Assembly (NCBI RefSeq): GCF_033042135.1
Contig: NZ_WBXM01000003.1
Span: 62,001 to 126,000 of the forward strand
Source: Haloechinothrix sp033042135
Lineage (GTDB): Bacteria > Actinomycetota > Actinomycetes > Mycobacteriales > Pseudonocardiaceae
Direction of reading: 5' to 3'
DNA: 64,000 nt
Part shown: positions 31,655 through 39,982 of the stretch, piece by piece
How positions within the stretch are numbered: position 1 is the stretch's first letter
Layout: each line of letters opens with the position of its first letter
Program-made: the position numbers and the translations under genes
Notes under the pieces: generated by a model
What the model was told of the DNA's origin: nothing
The model's input: the letters and a program-made list of their open reading frames with translations, nothing else
Databases searched by the model: none

Positions 31655-32437
31655 CTATGTCGTAGTACCCGGGGACGGTGTGCTTCGCCTGGACACGATG
31701 AGGCGGAAGCCCGCGTCCCATTCGGTGAGGTCGAGCAGCTCCCGGTAGCGCTCGTGCCACCGGCCGGACAGTAGGTCCTCGCGCAGCCGGACGAGGCCGC
31801 GCTCGACCGCCCCCGCGGGGGCCTGTGCCAGTGCGGAACAACCGCGCCGCACCTGCGGGGACAGGTACGCGCCCGGGCGTTTCCAGTAGGCGGGGAACAC
31901 GCCGTCGGTGAAATCCGCGGGCACCGGCAGCGGCGTCACAGGCTCGGCGTCCAACTCTCCGGCGATGTCGTCGGCCGAGGGACGGCGCAGCTCCAGCTCG
32001 GCGATCTCGGGGACGTAGTCGCGAACGAGCCAGAACTCGCTGTGCCGTCGCGTGTCGTAGGCGAGCACGACACGTAGCGGGGCCACGCGGCGCAGCTCGG
32101 CCAGGCCACGTCGCCAGTCCGGCCAGTGGTGCACGGTGAGTACCGCCAGCGTGGCATCCACCGCGTCATCTCGCAGCGGCAGCGCCTCGGCCATGGCGCG
32201 CACCACGGGTGCCGCGGTAGCCGGTCGTTGCCGGATCATCGTCTCGGACGGCTCGACCGCGTACACCGCGCGGCAGGCCGGTTCGTAAGAACCCGTCCCG
32301 GAGCCCACATCCAGCACCGACCGGGACGGCCCCAGCGCCTCGAGGATGGCCGACATCCATCGCGCATCGGTACGGCGCGTGGTTGCGTACCCTGCCCCGA
32401 TACCGTCGTACAGCTCGGCCACCCCGACCACTCCCAC
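31655..32437 (-). CDS. class I SAM-dependent methyltransferase
   Basis: The product of up to 260 residues has motif I SVLDVGSGTGSYEPAC, the acidic ligand in VYAVEPSETMIRQR, motif IV-like DATLAVLTVHHWPDWRRGL and a C-terminal cap (SGRWHERYRELLDLTEWDAGFRL) seen in UbiE-like small-molecule methyltransferases. The start is uncertain: GTG at 32437, or GTG at 32422, which has GGGAG placed well upstream. It lies 234 bp upstream of the ACP gene on the same strand and might belong to that pathway, but the operator-like island between them argues for separate control. Confidence 0.8.
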   Translation of the reverse strand: MGVVGVAELYDGIGAGYATTRRTDARWMSAILEALGPSRSVLDVGSGTGSYEPACRAVYAVEPSETMIRQRPATAAPVVRAMAEALPLRDDAVDATLAVLTVHHWPDWRRGLAELRRVAPLRVVLAYDTRRHSEFWLVRDYVPEIAELELRRPSADDIAGELDAEPVTPLPVPADFTDGVFPAYWKRPGAYLSPQVRRGCSALAQAPAGAVERGLVRLREDLLSGRWHERYRELLDLTEWDAGFRLIVSRRSTPSPGTTT

Positions 32438-32570
32438 TGTTCGCTACCGGCAATGCAGGTGATCCTATGCGTCGAACGTCGCTGGGACGCCGGGGCGATA
32501 GCAGGCTCGTGGCCTGTGCTGTCGCCACGGAGATTGACGGCGCGGGCGGTGATCGGTACGTTTCCGGCCG

Positions 32571-33125
32571 GTGTCTTCCCACTACCCCTCACCGGTGTTG
32601 GTTGTCGGGGGAACCGGCATGCTCGGACCTGCCGTCCGAACCCTCGCGAGGGACGGCTCACTCGTCCTCAGCGTGGCGCGACGTCCCGAGCGCCTTGGAC
32701 AGGTTCCCGGCGTCATGCCGGTAACCGGTGACTGGGCTCGGCCGGACGATCTGGCCGAGGCAGTGGCCGCGGCGATCGCGGCCACTGGCTGCGGCGCACC
32801 GCGCGGCGCGATCACGTGGGTGCACTCGCCGCATACCGCTGCGGTCCACACGGCGATCGCCCGGCTGCTCACCCGTGACGCCGTGGTGGTCAACCTCCGC
32901 GGCAGCGCGGGCAGAGACCCCAGCCACGATGCGGCGCACGTGCCGGATGCCTTCGCTCAGCCGCGTCGGTACCGCGCGGTCGTACTCGGGTTCACCGACA
33001 CCGCCGGTGGTGGCACGCGCTGGCTCACCCATCGCGAGATCTCGGATGCGGCGCTGCGCGCGCTGAACGACGAGGAAGCGGTTCAGATCGTCGGGCGAAT
33101 CAGTCCGTGGTCCGATCGCCCGTGA
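32571..33125 (+). CDS. Rossmann-fold NAD(P)-binding protein
   Basis: The 184-residue protein has the dinucleotide-binding start VLVVGGTGMLGPAVRTLA and continues as a shortened SDR-like fold. It lacks the YxxxK catalytic pair at the expected place. The C-terminus (TRWLTHREISDAALRAL) resembles that of small actinobacterial short-chain dehydrogenase-like proteins. It starts with GTG and is divergent from the methyltransferase. The function is unknown; redox sensing or a non-catalytic role is as likely as dehydrogenase activity. Confidence 0.7.
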   Translation: MSSHYPSPVLVVGGTGMLGPAVRTLARDGSLVLSVARRPERLGQVPGVMPVTGDWARPDDLAEAVAAAIAATGCGAPRGAITWVHSPHTAAVHTAIARLLTRDAVVVNLRGSAGRDPSHDAAHVPDAFAQPRRYRAVVLGFTDTAGGGTRWLTHREISDAALRALNDEEAVQIVGRISPWSDRP

Positions 33126-33551
33126 CCGGGGCGTCCGGCGGCTTACCGATCCTTGGTGCGGGATGGTCGCCCGGCGGTGGGTACGCCATCGCTCGAATCA
33201 CGATCGTACTCGCCCTGTAGCGGGGCTGCGCGTGTGCGGATTTCTGCTCTGAACGTGTGAACTTGAATACTCGACGCGCTCGACGTCATTCCGATCGGCA
33301 CTCGACCACGGTTCGAGAAATAGAACGTTCGGGGTATCCGGAGTGGTTCGTGTCATGATGTAAAAGGGGGAGTATGTGGTCGGTACGAATGATTGCTGCA
33401 CTAGAACTCGATCTTTCTTTTCGGTTTCTCATCAAAACTTTTTTCGTTGACCTTTTTTGTGCGCGTTGCTAGCGTCCTCGCTCGGAGATCTCCGGTTCTG
33501 TCAACTGTCGGTGGCCGTCGACACAGTCCTCATCGGAGGGAGGTGAACCGT
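33126..33551. other. 426-bp AT-richer intergenic region before the RiPP-like operon
   Basis: No convincing gene lies here. The minus-strand frame at 33198-33401 lacks a ribosome site. From about 33230 to 33470 the DNA is clearly richer in A+T than its surroundings, with runs such as CAAAACTTTTTTCG and CCTTTTTTG, and it ends in the promoter at 33447-33475. This fits a regulatory region acquired with, or kept for, the operon downstream. Confidence 0.6.
33447..33475 (+). promoter_or_regulatory. promoter of the RiPP-like operon
   Basis: TTGACC (33447-33452) and TAGCGT (33470-33475) are spaced by exactly 17 bp, with a T6 run at the start of the spacer. The precursor ATG is 77 bp farther on, behind GGAGGGAGGTG. 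This is the best-formed promoter in the window. Confidence 0.65.
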
Positions 33552-33665
33552 ATGTCGCAGTTGCCGAAGGACCTGCTCGTCGAGGTCGACGACCTCCTGG
33601 CACAAGTCGACGCCGACGAACTCGAGGATGAAGTCGAGACGGCCGAGCGCGCGATCAGCTGGTGA
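33552..33665 (+). CDS. 37-residue acidic peptide, candidate RiPP precursor ending Ile-Ser-Trp
   Basis: The ATG at 33552 follows a near-perfect GGAGGGAGGTG ribosome site. The peptide begins MSQLPKDLLVEVDDLLAQ, is predicted helical and very acidic (about 13 Asp/Glu), and ends ETAERAISW. Trp37 is the only aromatic residue and there is no cysteine. An acidic helical leader with a short terminal core is typical of RiPP precursors whose C-terminus becomes the product. A hairpin terminator follows, then a long operon with TldD/TldE peptidases and tailoring enzymes. An alternative is a carrier peptide on which a small molecule is assembled; it lacks the EDWGE tail of LysW-type carriers. Confidence 0.72.
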   Translation: MSQLPKDLLVEVDDLLAQVDADELEDEVETAERAISW

Positions 33666-33705
33666 TACTCACCAGGAACGACGTGTGAGGTCATTTCCCG
33701 ACCGG

Positions 33706-33738
33706 GGTTGCGGTGGGGCGGTGCTCCCCACCGCAACC
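33706..33738 (+). terminator. strong attenuator between the small peptide gene and its operon
   Basis: GGTTGCGGTGGGG (33706-33718) and CCCCACCGCAACC (33726-33738) form a perfect 13-bp stem with a 7-nt loop, 40 bp after the peptide stop. Partial read-through would give much more peptide mRNA than enzyme mRNA, as in known RiPP operons. Confidence 0.75.
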
Positions 33739-33775
33739 TTGACCACCCTGACACGATCGACCCCCAGGGGGAGTG

Positions 33776-35767
33776 ATGACCGCCCGCAGTTCCAACGATA
33801 AGAGCGGTACGGCCGCGGCCGGGCGTTCCACCAGGGCTGTATCCTGGCTCGTCGGGCTCGGTGAACTGGCAGCGATGCCCTCAGAGCGGGTTCTCGCCGC
33901 GAGCGGAGTCGACCCGCGATCGCCCGACCGCTGCACGCTGCCGGTTCCCGGTTACCACCCGGCGAGCGGCCTGCCCAGCTACCACGCCGCGTCCTGGCTG
34001 GCGCGCGAGCTCATAACCCGCCTTGGCGAGGCGGGCAGGCCGCTGGTCGCCCGGTACGCCGACGGGCTGCGCTTCCTGGATCCCTCGCTGCTGTCCGAAC
34101 CAGGCCCCCGCAGGTCCGCGCTGGACGCTCATGCTGTGACGTTCGCGATCATCCGGCGTATCAGCAGGGAATCGCTGGAGTCCGCCGTTCGCATCGATCA
34201 GGTCGCCCGGTTCTTGCTCGAAGCGATACGCTTGCTGGCTCGCGAGCGGCCGACCGACGTCGTGGTGCACGGCCTCGACCTGCTCGATCGCCCGACTCTG
34301 CGGGTGCTCAACCGGCTGATCTGGCTCGCCGAGCCGACCGACGGGATCCGGTTGGTCGGACTGTGCCACGGGGATCCGCGCGCCACGCCTGCCGAACCCG
34401 TCGACGAGGAGCCTGCCCGCTCGTTGGCGCGGCGCCGCTGCCTCGCTCGCACCCGTCTCTGGGAGCGGCTGCGGCTCGAATGGTCCCCGCAGGTGACGGA
34501 GTTCGGATCCGGCGCGCGTGCGGAGCATGTGCTGCCCGCGCTGCCGGATCCGGTGGAACTGCCGGACGGTAGCGGAGCCGCCCTCGCGGCGGTCGCCGAG
34601 GAGCTGGTCGGACACAACTACGACAGGGCGTACCTGCTGGCCGAGCACTTGCTCTCCGACCCGCCATCGGGCCTGCGTGCCGATCTGTGGCGCCTGGTCG
34701 GGCTGTGCGACGCCAATATCGGCGAACCGAACCTGGCTGCCGGGGCTCTGGCCGAGGCACTCGAGGCCACCGACCGGTCGGCATCGCGGGCGCACCTGCA
34801 CTACCTTCGGGGGTTGCTGCTCACCAAGCGCCAGTACGATCTCGATGCCGCCGACAGCGAGTACCGCCTCGGCCTGGCTACCCTCGATGCACTCTCCGAA
34901 TCGGATTCTGTTCCGGACGACTCCCTCGAGGGCGTCGACGATGTCCCGTTCGAACGCGCATGGCTGCTCAACGGCCGCGCGCTCGTGGCCTCACTCCGCG
35001 CTCGGGGGCTCGTGCCACAGCAACGGCCCGCGGTGCTGTACGATGTGCTTCGCACAGAGTTCGCCGCGTTCAGGATGGTTACCTACGGCAGGCAACCTCG
35101 GCGGATCTATCTGCGGTACAACCTGCTCGCGAATATCGCGTTCGTGCTGGAGATGCTCGGCGAGTTCGACTCCGCCATCGACTTCTGGGAGCGAGCGTTC
35201 GGGCAGTACCTGCGCCGTCCCGGCAGTAGCTACCGTTTCGAGTCCGTGTACCGGTACCGGGTCGGCGTCCTGACCTGGAAGGCTGGCCGTCCCGGCGAGT
35301 CGTTGCGGCTGCTCGGTGAGGCCCTGCATCTGGCCGAGGAGTCGGACGACCGCTTCCACGCCGAGCGGATCCGCTACGCTCTGGCGTTCGTGCTGCTGGA
35401 TTCCGGCAGGATCCACGATGCGGTCACGCAGTTCCGATCGGGGCTGCGGATGGCGTGGCGACTCCGGGATCCCCTCGCATGCCGGAGCCAGGCGCGAGGT
35501 CTGGTCGCGGCGGCCTGGCGCTCGGGCTGGGAGTGGACCGCAGCGGCCGTCCTGCGCTGGATCCGGCTGACCGGGCACCCGACCCTAACCTCGCTGACCC
35601 CCGCCGACCTGGAGGAAGCCCCGGAACCTCCCGCCCCGAAACTCCCCGCTTACATCCCCGGCATCGATCTCGAACCGACACCGGATGTGGACCTCAACGT
35701 CTACCTGTCGTCGGCCGCTGTGGACCGTCCGGAACCCCTGCGGCAAGCGGAAGGAGCACGGCCGTGA
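33776..35767 (+). CDS. large TPR protein with degenerate STAND-like N-terminus
   Basis: The protein has about 663 residues; ATG 33776 is preferred over GTG 33773. The first 200 residues resemble the ATPase part of LuxR/AfsR-type STAND proteins in spacing, including a Walker-B-like TDVVVHGLDLLDRPTLRVLN, but no P-loop (GKT/S) is present. From about residue 260 to 590 it is made of TPR-like helical pairs (AYLLAEHLLSDPPSGLRADLWRLVGL, YRVGVLTWKAGRPGESLRLLGEALHLA and others). A proline-rich tail ends the protein. It is the first gene after the attenuator and its stop overlaps the TldD start (GTGA). TPR arrays bind peptides, so a precursor-binding scaffold is one possible role; regulation is another. 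Confidence 0.7.
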   Translation: MTARSSNDKSGTAAAGRSTRAVSWLVGLGELAAMPSERVLAASGVDPRSPDRCTLPVPGYHPASGLPSYHAASWLARELITRLGEAGRPLVARYADGLRFLDPSLLSEPGPRRSALDAHAVTFAIIRRISRESLESAVRIDQVARFLLEAIRLLARERPTDVVVHGLDLLDRPTLRVLNRLIWLAEPTDGIRLVGLCHGDPRATPAEPVDEEPARSLARRRCLARTRLWERLRLEWSPQVTEFGSGARAEHVLPALPDPVELPDGSGAALAAVAEELVGHNYDRAYLLAEHLLSDPPSGLRADLWRLVGLCDANIGEPNLAAGALAEALEATDRSASRAHLHYLRGLLLTKRQYDLDAADSEYRLGLATLDALSESDSVPDDSLEGVDDVPFERAWLLNGRALVASLRARGLVPQQRPAVLYDVLRTEFAAFRMVTYGRQPRRIYLRYNLLANIAFVLEMLGEFDSAIDFWERAFGQYLRRPGSSYRFESVYRYRVGVLTWKAGRPGESLRLLGEALHLAEESDDRFHAERIRYALAFVLLDSGRIHDAVTQFRSGLRMAWRLRDPLACRSQARGLVAAAWRSGWEWTAAAVLRWIRLTGHPTLTSLTPADLEEAPEPPAPKLPAYIPGIDLEPTPDVDLNVYLSSAAVDRPEPLRQAEGARP

Positions 35768-37227
35768 CCGAACCGCGTGCGATCGAACCGGTAGCCACGG
35801 GCTCCCATGGGGCCGAATCGGAGCTGGTGCCGCGTGCGGTCCTCGAGCAGATCCTGACCGAGCTGCGGCGTGCCGGTGCCGAGTACGGCGATGTGTTCGT
35901 GGAGGACCGGAGGGCGCGCTCGCTGCTGCTGGAGGAGGACAGTGCGAGCTACGGTAGCTACGGCAGCCAGCGCGGCGCGGGTATCAGGGCGGTGCGGGGC
36001 GATACGAGCGTGCACGCCTGCACCGAGCGCCTGTCGCCTTCGGAGCTGCTGAGCACCGCGCGCCGCGTGGTTGAGCTGCTCGGGACCGGGGTGCCCAACG
36101 GGAGCGACATCAGGCTCGCACCGGTCACCGCCACCACGCCGTCGCCGGTGCGCACACCGTCGGACTCCGCGAGCTGGTCGGCACGGGTGGGGTATCTGGA
36201 ACGCGCGGTGGCGGCCGGGCGCGCCGCCGACCCGATGATCACCGGGCTGACCGCGCGGCTGTTCGAGAGCGCGCACGACCTCCAGATCGCGACCACGGAG
36301 GGGAGTTACGCCACCGAACACCGGTCCCGGCTCCGGCTGCGGGTGCAGGCGACGGCGCGGGACCGGCGGGGACGGACCGGCCATGGTTCCTGGGCGCCGG
36401 GCGGTACCGGCGGTCTGGAACTGCTGGAGCGGGTCGCACGCCCGGAGGAGGTGGCCGCCGAGGCAGCGCGGCAGGCGGTGGTGCTGCTGGATGCGCGGCC
36501 CGCGCCTGCTGGCGAGCGGACCATGGTGGTCGGCCCGGGAGTCGGCGGCGTCCTGCTCCACGAGGTGTGCGGGCACCCGCTGGAAGCTGATTGCCTGCAC
36601 CTGCCTGGCGCGGCCTTCGACGGCATGCTCGGCAGCCGGGTCGCCGACGACCGCGTCACCATCATCGACGACCAGACCGTGCCCGCGGCCTGGGGCTCGG
36701 CCGCCGTCGACGACGAAGCGACCGTCGCCTCGCGCACCGTCCTCGTCGACGGTGGCGTGCTGGCAGGCTACCTGCACGACCGGGACACCGCGCGCACGTT
36801 CGCGGGCAGGCGCACCGGAAACGCCAGACGCGCTTCGTTCCGGCACCTTCCTGTGCCGCGGATGACGAACACGTTCATCGCGGCAGGAGATGACGACCCC
36901 GACGAGATCATCGGCGAGACCCCCGACGGCATCTACGCCCGAAGCTTCTCGGGCGGTGTCGCTGACCCGGCGACGGGTTCGTTCACGTTCACGGTCCGGG
37001 AAGGATACCGGATCACCAACGGCAAGCTCGCGGAGCCGCTCGCCGATGTCGCCATCGTCGGCAACGGGCGAGAAGTCCTGTCCGGAGTGGATCGTGTCGG
37101 CCATGACCTCTCCCTGGTTCCCTCGGTCTGCGGCAAGGAAGGGCAGAAGGCCATGGTCTCGGTGGGGCAGCCGACCATTCGCGTCCGAAGCGTCACGGTA
37201 GGAGGTAGCGATGTCGGCACAGGGTGA
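35764..37227 (+). CDS. tldD: TldD-family metallopeptidase subunit
   Basis: The 487-residue protein carries the zinc motif HEVCGH (His266-Glu267-His271) followed by PLEAD, and the third ligand region SVCGKEGQ with Cys456. The N-terminal half has the usual TldD mixed fold (AGAEYGDVFVEDRRARSLLLE). TldD pairs with TldE to form a peptidase that degrades unfolded peptides and removes leaders of RiPPs such as microcin B17. It is translationally coupled to the TPR gene upstream and overlaps tldE by 17 bp. The pair is the clearest sign that the 37-residue peptide is processed. Confidence 0.93.
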   Translation: MTEPRAIEPVATGSHGAESELVPRAVLEQILTELRRAGAEYGDVFVEDRRARSLLLEEDSASYGSYGSQRGAGIRAVRGDTSVHACTERLSPSELLSTARRVVELLGTGVPNGSDIRLAPVTATTPSPVRTPSDSASWSARVGYLERAVAAGRAADPMITGLTARLFESAHDLQIATTEGSYATEHRSRLRLRVQATARDRRGRTGHGSWAPGGTGGLELLERVARPEEVAAEAARQAVVLLDARPAPAGERTMVVGPGVGGVLLHEVCGHPLEADCLHLPGAAFDGMLGSRVADDRVTIIDDQTVPAAWGSAAVDDEATVASRTVLVDGGVLAGYLHDRDTARTFAGRRTGNARRASFRHLPVPRMTNTFIAAGDDDPDEIIGETPDGIYARSFSGGVADPATGSFTFTVREGYRITNGKLAEPLADVAIVGNGREVLSGVDRVGHDLSLVPSVCGKEGQKAMVSVGQPTIRVRSVTVGGSDVGTG

Positions 37228-38614
37228 GCTGGCACGCGAGACCGCGCGGGACGCGGTGCACACGGCACGAACGCTCGGCGCGGAGGAAGCCGAGGCGTAC
37301 GCGAGTGTCGACCACACGTGGTCGGCACGCGCCCGTCGCGAGACGGTGACACGGATCCGCCATTCCGACTCGTGCGGTGTCGGCTTGCGAGTGGTCAGCG
37401 GGGGAGCCATCGGGTACGCCTACACGTCACTGGCACAACCCGGTGCCCCGTCACTGACGTTGCGTTCACTGGCCGAACAGGCTCTCGGAACGGCCACGGT
37501 GACCCGGCCGGTCACCAGTACCGTCGGCGGATCCGTGTTACCGGCGCCGGACGGCGCGGTGACGCCGGTCCCCGGGCTGCACTCACCGGAGCTGGCACGC
37601 TGGGACCCGAGGCGGGCGACCGCGACGGTGGCCACGATCAACGAGGCGGCGCGTTCCGTGGCGGGCGTCGCGGATGTCCCCCGGATTCACTACGGGCTGG
37701 AGCACGCGGTGACCGCGGTAGCGAACTCGCACGGCGTGGACGCCTGCAGTGAGGGGGCGCTGCACTACGCCTGGGCAGAGGTCCTGTGCACCGGCGACGG
37801 CCGCACCCAGGCCGGTAGTGACGCGACATGGTCCCGCGAGCTGGTCGAGCTGCCAGCCGGGGAGGTCGGGCTGCACGCCGCCCGGGCAGCTCTGGCATCG
37901 CGGGGAGCCCGTGCGGCGCCGACGGGCACGTTCCCGGTGGTGATCGCCCCGGCGGCCGCCGTCAACCTGCTGGACCGGATGGAACTCATGCTCTCCGGCG
38001 AGCTGGTCCGCAAGGGACGGTCGTTGATAGCGGGGGAGGGAGAGCGGCTCGGCAGCCAGGTGTTGACGGTCATCGACGATCCGAGGCTGCCGGGAGGGTT
38101 GGCCAGCCGCCCCTTCGATGCCGAAGGGCTCCCGTCCCGCACCAGGAGGCTGATCGACCGGGGTGTGGTCACCGGAGTGCTCTACGACAGCCGGTCCGCC
38201 GCCGACGCGGGTGCGGCCGAGACCGCCAACGCGGTCCGTTCCTCGTACCGCGCGTTGCCACGTCCCGGGTCGAGCAACCTGTTCATCCAGCCGGGCGAAA
38301 CCAGCCGTGTGGAGCTGGAGAGATCCCTCGGTGACGGTCTCGTCGTCGAGGAGATCCTCGGCCTGCACGGCACGAACCCCGCCAGCGGTCGGTTCTCCGT
38401 CTCCGTCCGCGGCTATTGGGTCGAGGGTGGGCAGCGGGCGTGGCCGGTGACCGACACCGCGCTGGCTGGTTCGTACCGGCGGCTCTGGTCCGGGATCCAG
38501 GACGTCGGATCCGATCTGGAGTTCCGCCCCGGACGGGGTGGCTGCGGTAGTCCCAGCTTGCTCGTGGACGCCCTCGCCGTGTCAGGAACCGCCGGACGGG
38601 AAGGTTCACGATGA
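37211..38614 (+). CDS. tldE: TldE/PmbA-family peptidase subunit
   Basis: The 467-residue protein is the non-catalytic partner of TldD. It has GAEEAEAYASVDHTWSARARRETV at the N-terminus, SHGVDACSEGALHYAWAEVL in the middle, and SNLFIQPGETSRVELERSLGDGLVVEEILGLHGTNPASGRFSVSVRGYWVE near the C-terminus, all characteristic of PmbA. It lacks the HExxxH motif, as expected. The ATG at 37211 overlaps tldD, and its stop overlaps the flavin reductase gene (ATGA). It should form the 1:1 complex that threads peptides into the TldD chamber. Confidence 0.92.
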   Translation: MSAQGELARETARDAVHTARTLGAEEAEAYASVDHTWSARARRETVTRIRHSDSCGVGLRVVSGGAIGYAYTSLAQPGAPSLTLRSLAEQALGTATVTRPVTSTVGGSVLPAPDGAVTPVPGLHSPELARWDPRRATATVATINEAARSVAGVADVPRIHYGLEHAVTAVANSHGVDACSEGALHYAWAEVLCTGDGRTQAGSDATWSRELVELPAGEVGLHAARAALASRGARAAPTGTFPVVIAPAAAVNLLDRMELMLSGELVRKGRSLIAGEGERLGSQVLTVIDDPRLPGGLASRPFDAEGLPSRTRRLIDRGVVTGVLYDSRSAADAGAAETANAVRSSYRALPRPGSSNLFIQPGETSRVELERSLGDGLVVEEILGLHGTNPASGRFSVSVRGYWVEGGQRAWPVTDTALAGSYRRLWSGIQDVGSDLEFRPGRGGCGSPSLLVDALAVSGTAGREGSR

Positions 38615-39246
38615 AGCGAATAACTCTACTGTGTGGCAGCCGCAAGCCTGCCCCGGGAGATGACAGCAGGTCGGCGGCCCGGGAGATGCTTCGCGAGGTC
38701 GAGCGTGGTGTACGCGTGACAGGGCACGAATCGGCATGGCTGGACCTGCGGGAACTGACGCTGCCGTGGTGGGACGGACGCACCGGGCGGGAGTACGGCA
38801 ACGCCGACCTGAACCACGTGTGCGAGCGGATCGCGGCGAGCTCGGCCGTCGTCATCTCGGCACCTTCCTACTGGGACGCCCTGTCCGGAGTGGTCAAGAA
38901 CGTATTCGACCTCACCGGTCCTGATCCGTGGCGCGGCAGGGTGGTTGCCGGGCTGGTGGTCGGCATGAACGACTCTTCGGCCTATCACGGTGAGGACCAG
39001 CTCCGTCAGGTGGTCAGCGCCGTGGGGGCGTGGTGGGCGCCGTACGCCTTCACGATCGGAAATCCCCGGTCACACGCGGACCGGGCGCAGCTGCGAAAGG
39101 ACCTCCGGCGGTTCGGCACCTATGTCGGACTGATGGCGGACCCCGAACGCCGCCAGGCAGGTGACGGCACGGACGAGGAAAGGGGTGTCGCGGATGAGCG
39201 GGCAGGGCAGCCGGACTCGCCGTCTCGGCAAGCGGCAGGCCGATAG
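38611..39246 (+). CDS. NAD(P)H-dependent FMN reductase (flavodoxin fold)
   Basis: The 211-residue protein starts with the FMN phosphate loop region ITLLCGSRKPAPGDDSRSA and has VVISAPSYWDALSGVVKNVFDL, the family's flavin-contacting loop. It would reduce free flavin for a partner enzyme or act directly on a small molecule. It lies between tldE and two methyltransferase genes with overlaps on both sides. A second member of the same family is encoded at the far end of the cluster, on the opposite strand. Confidence 0.88.
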   Translation: MKRITLLCGSRKPAPGDDSRSAAREMLREVERGVRVTGHESAWLDLRELTLPWWDGRTGREYGNADLNHVCERIAASSAVVISAPSYWDALSGVVKNVFDLTGPDPWRGRVVAGLVVGMNDSSAYHGEDQLRQVVSAVGAWWAPYAFTIGNPRSHADRAQLRKDLRRFGTYVGLMADPERRQAGDGTDEERGVADERAGQPDSPSRQAAGR

Positions 39247-39982
39247 CGCGGTGTCGAAGTTGACCTCCCGGCTGGGGGCGGTGGGATTGCTTCCACCTGC
39301 CAGCCGTTTCGACACGGCGGCGTTCCACGAGTTACGCGCGGCCGTACGCGGCACGTTCTCCGTTCCGGAGAGCTCGATCACCCCCATCATGGCCCGCGCC
39401 CTGTTCGCCATCGGTGATTCCTGCCGCCCCAGTCGGGTGCTGGTCATCGGGTCGTACTGCGGGAACACGCTCGTGTGGCTGGCAGGACGCATGATCCTCG
39501 ACCACCTGCGCGCACCCGCCGCGCCTGCGGCGGGTGCGCCGCCACGGATCGTGGGATGCGACACCGACGAGGACGCGTGTTCGATCGCCGAGGCGAACTT
39601 CACCAGGCTCGGCGCGGCCGGGCTGGTGGAGGTGGTCGCCCGCGACGGGCACGAGGTCGTGGGCGAGGAAGACGGGTGGGACCTGATCCTGCTCGACGCA
39701 GACGATCCGGTACACCGCAAGTCGGTGTACGCGACGCTGCTCGAGAACGCGCTTCCCCGGCTGGCGGAGCAGGCTGTGGTGCTGGCGCACGATACCGCGG
39801 AGCCCGTCTTCGCCGAGGAGCTGGCGCCCTTCCTCGAACGGATACGCGACGGGAGCTCCTTCCGCGCGACCGCGCAGCTGTCGATCGACAACTCGGGGCT
39901 GTCGATCAGTGTGGCGGCACCACGTCGCCAGCCGGATTCCGAGGCAACGACCACGATCACGACCGGGAGCGGTGCGAAGTGA
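39194..39982 (+). CDS. SAM-dependent O-methyltransferase-like protein
   Basis: The 262-residue protein has a Rossmann-type core: RVLVIGSYCGNTLVWLAGRM (motif I variant), IVGCDTDEDACSIAEANF (ribose ligand) and DLILLDADDPVHRKSV (DAD metal/substrate region similar to catechol-type O-methyltransferases). The ATG at 39194 follows AAAGGGGTG and overlaps the flavin reductase by 53 bp. It is the first of two methyltransferases in the operon. Substrate unknown; an O- or N-methylation of the peptide-derived product is inferred from context. Confidence 0.8.
   Translation: MSGQGSRTRRLGKRQADSAVSKLTSRLGAVGLLPPASRFDTAAFHELRAAVRGTFSVPESSITPIMARALFAIGDSCRPSRVLVIGSYCGNTLVWLAGRMILDHLRAPAAPAAGAPPRIVGCDTDEDACSIAEANFTRLGAAGLVEVVARDGHEVVGEEDGWDLILLDADDPVHRKSVYATLLENALPRLAEQAVVLAHDTAEPVFAEELAPFLERIRDGSSFRATAQLSIDNSGLSISVAAPRRQPDSEATTTITTGSGAK

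Noticed and set aside
33198..33401. 67-codon minus-strand ORF upstream of the RiPP-like operon
   Set aside because: It needs a GTG start without a ribosome site and overlaps the AT-rich control region; the composition is not protein-like.
33552..33665. LysW/AmCP-type amino-group carrier protein
   Set aside because: It lacks the zinc-binding cysteines and the EDWGE C-terminus of that family, and no LysX-like ligase is present. A different type of carrier cannot be fully excluded.
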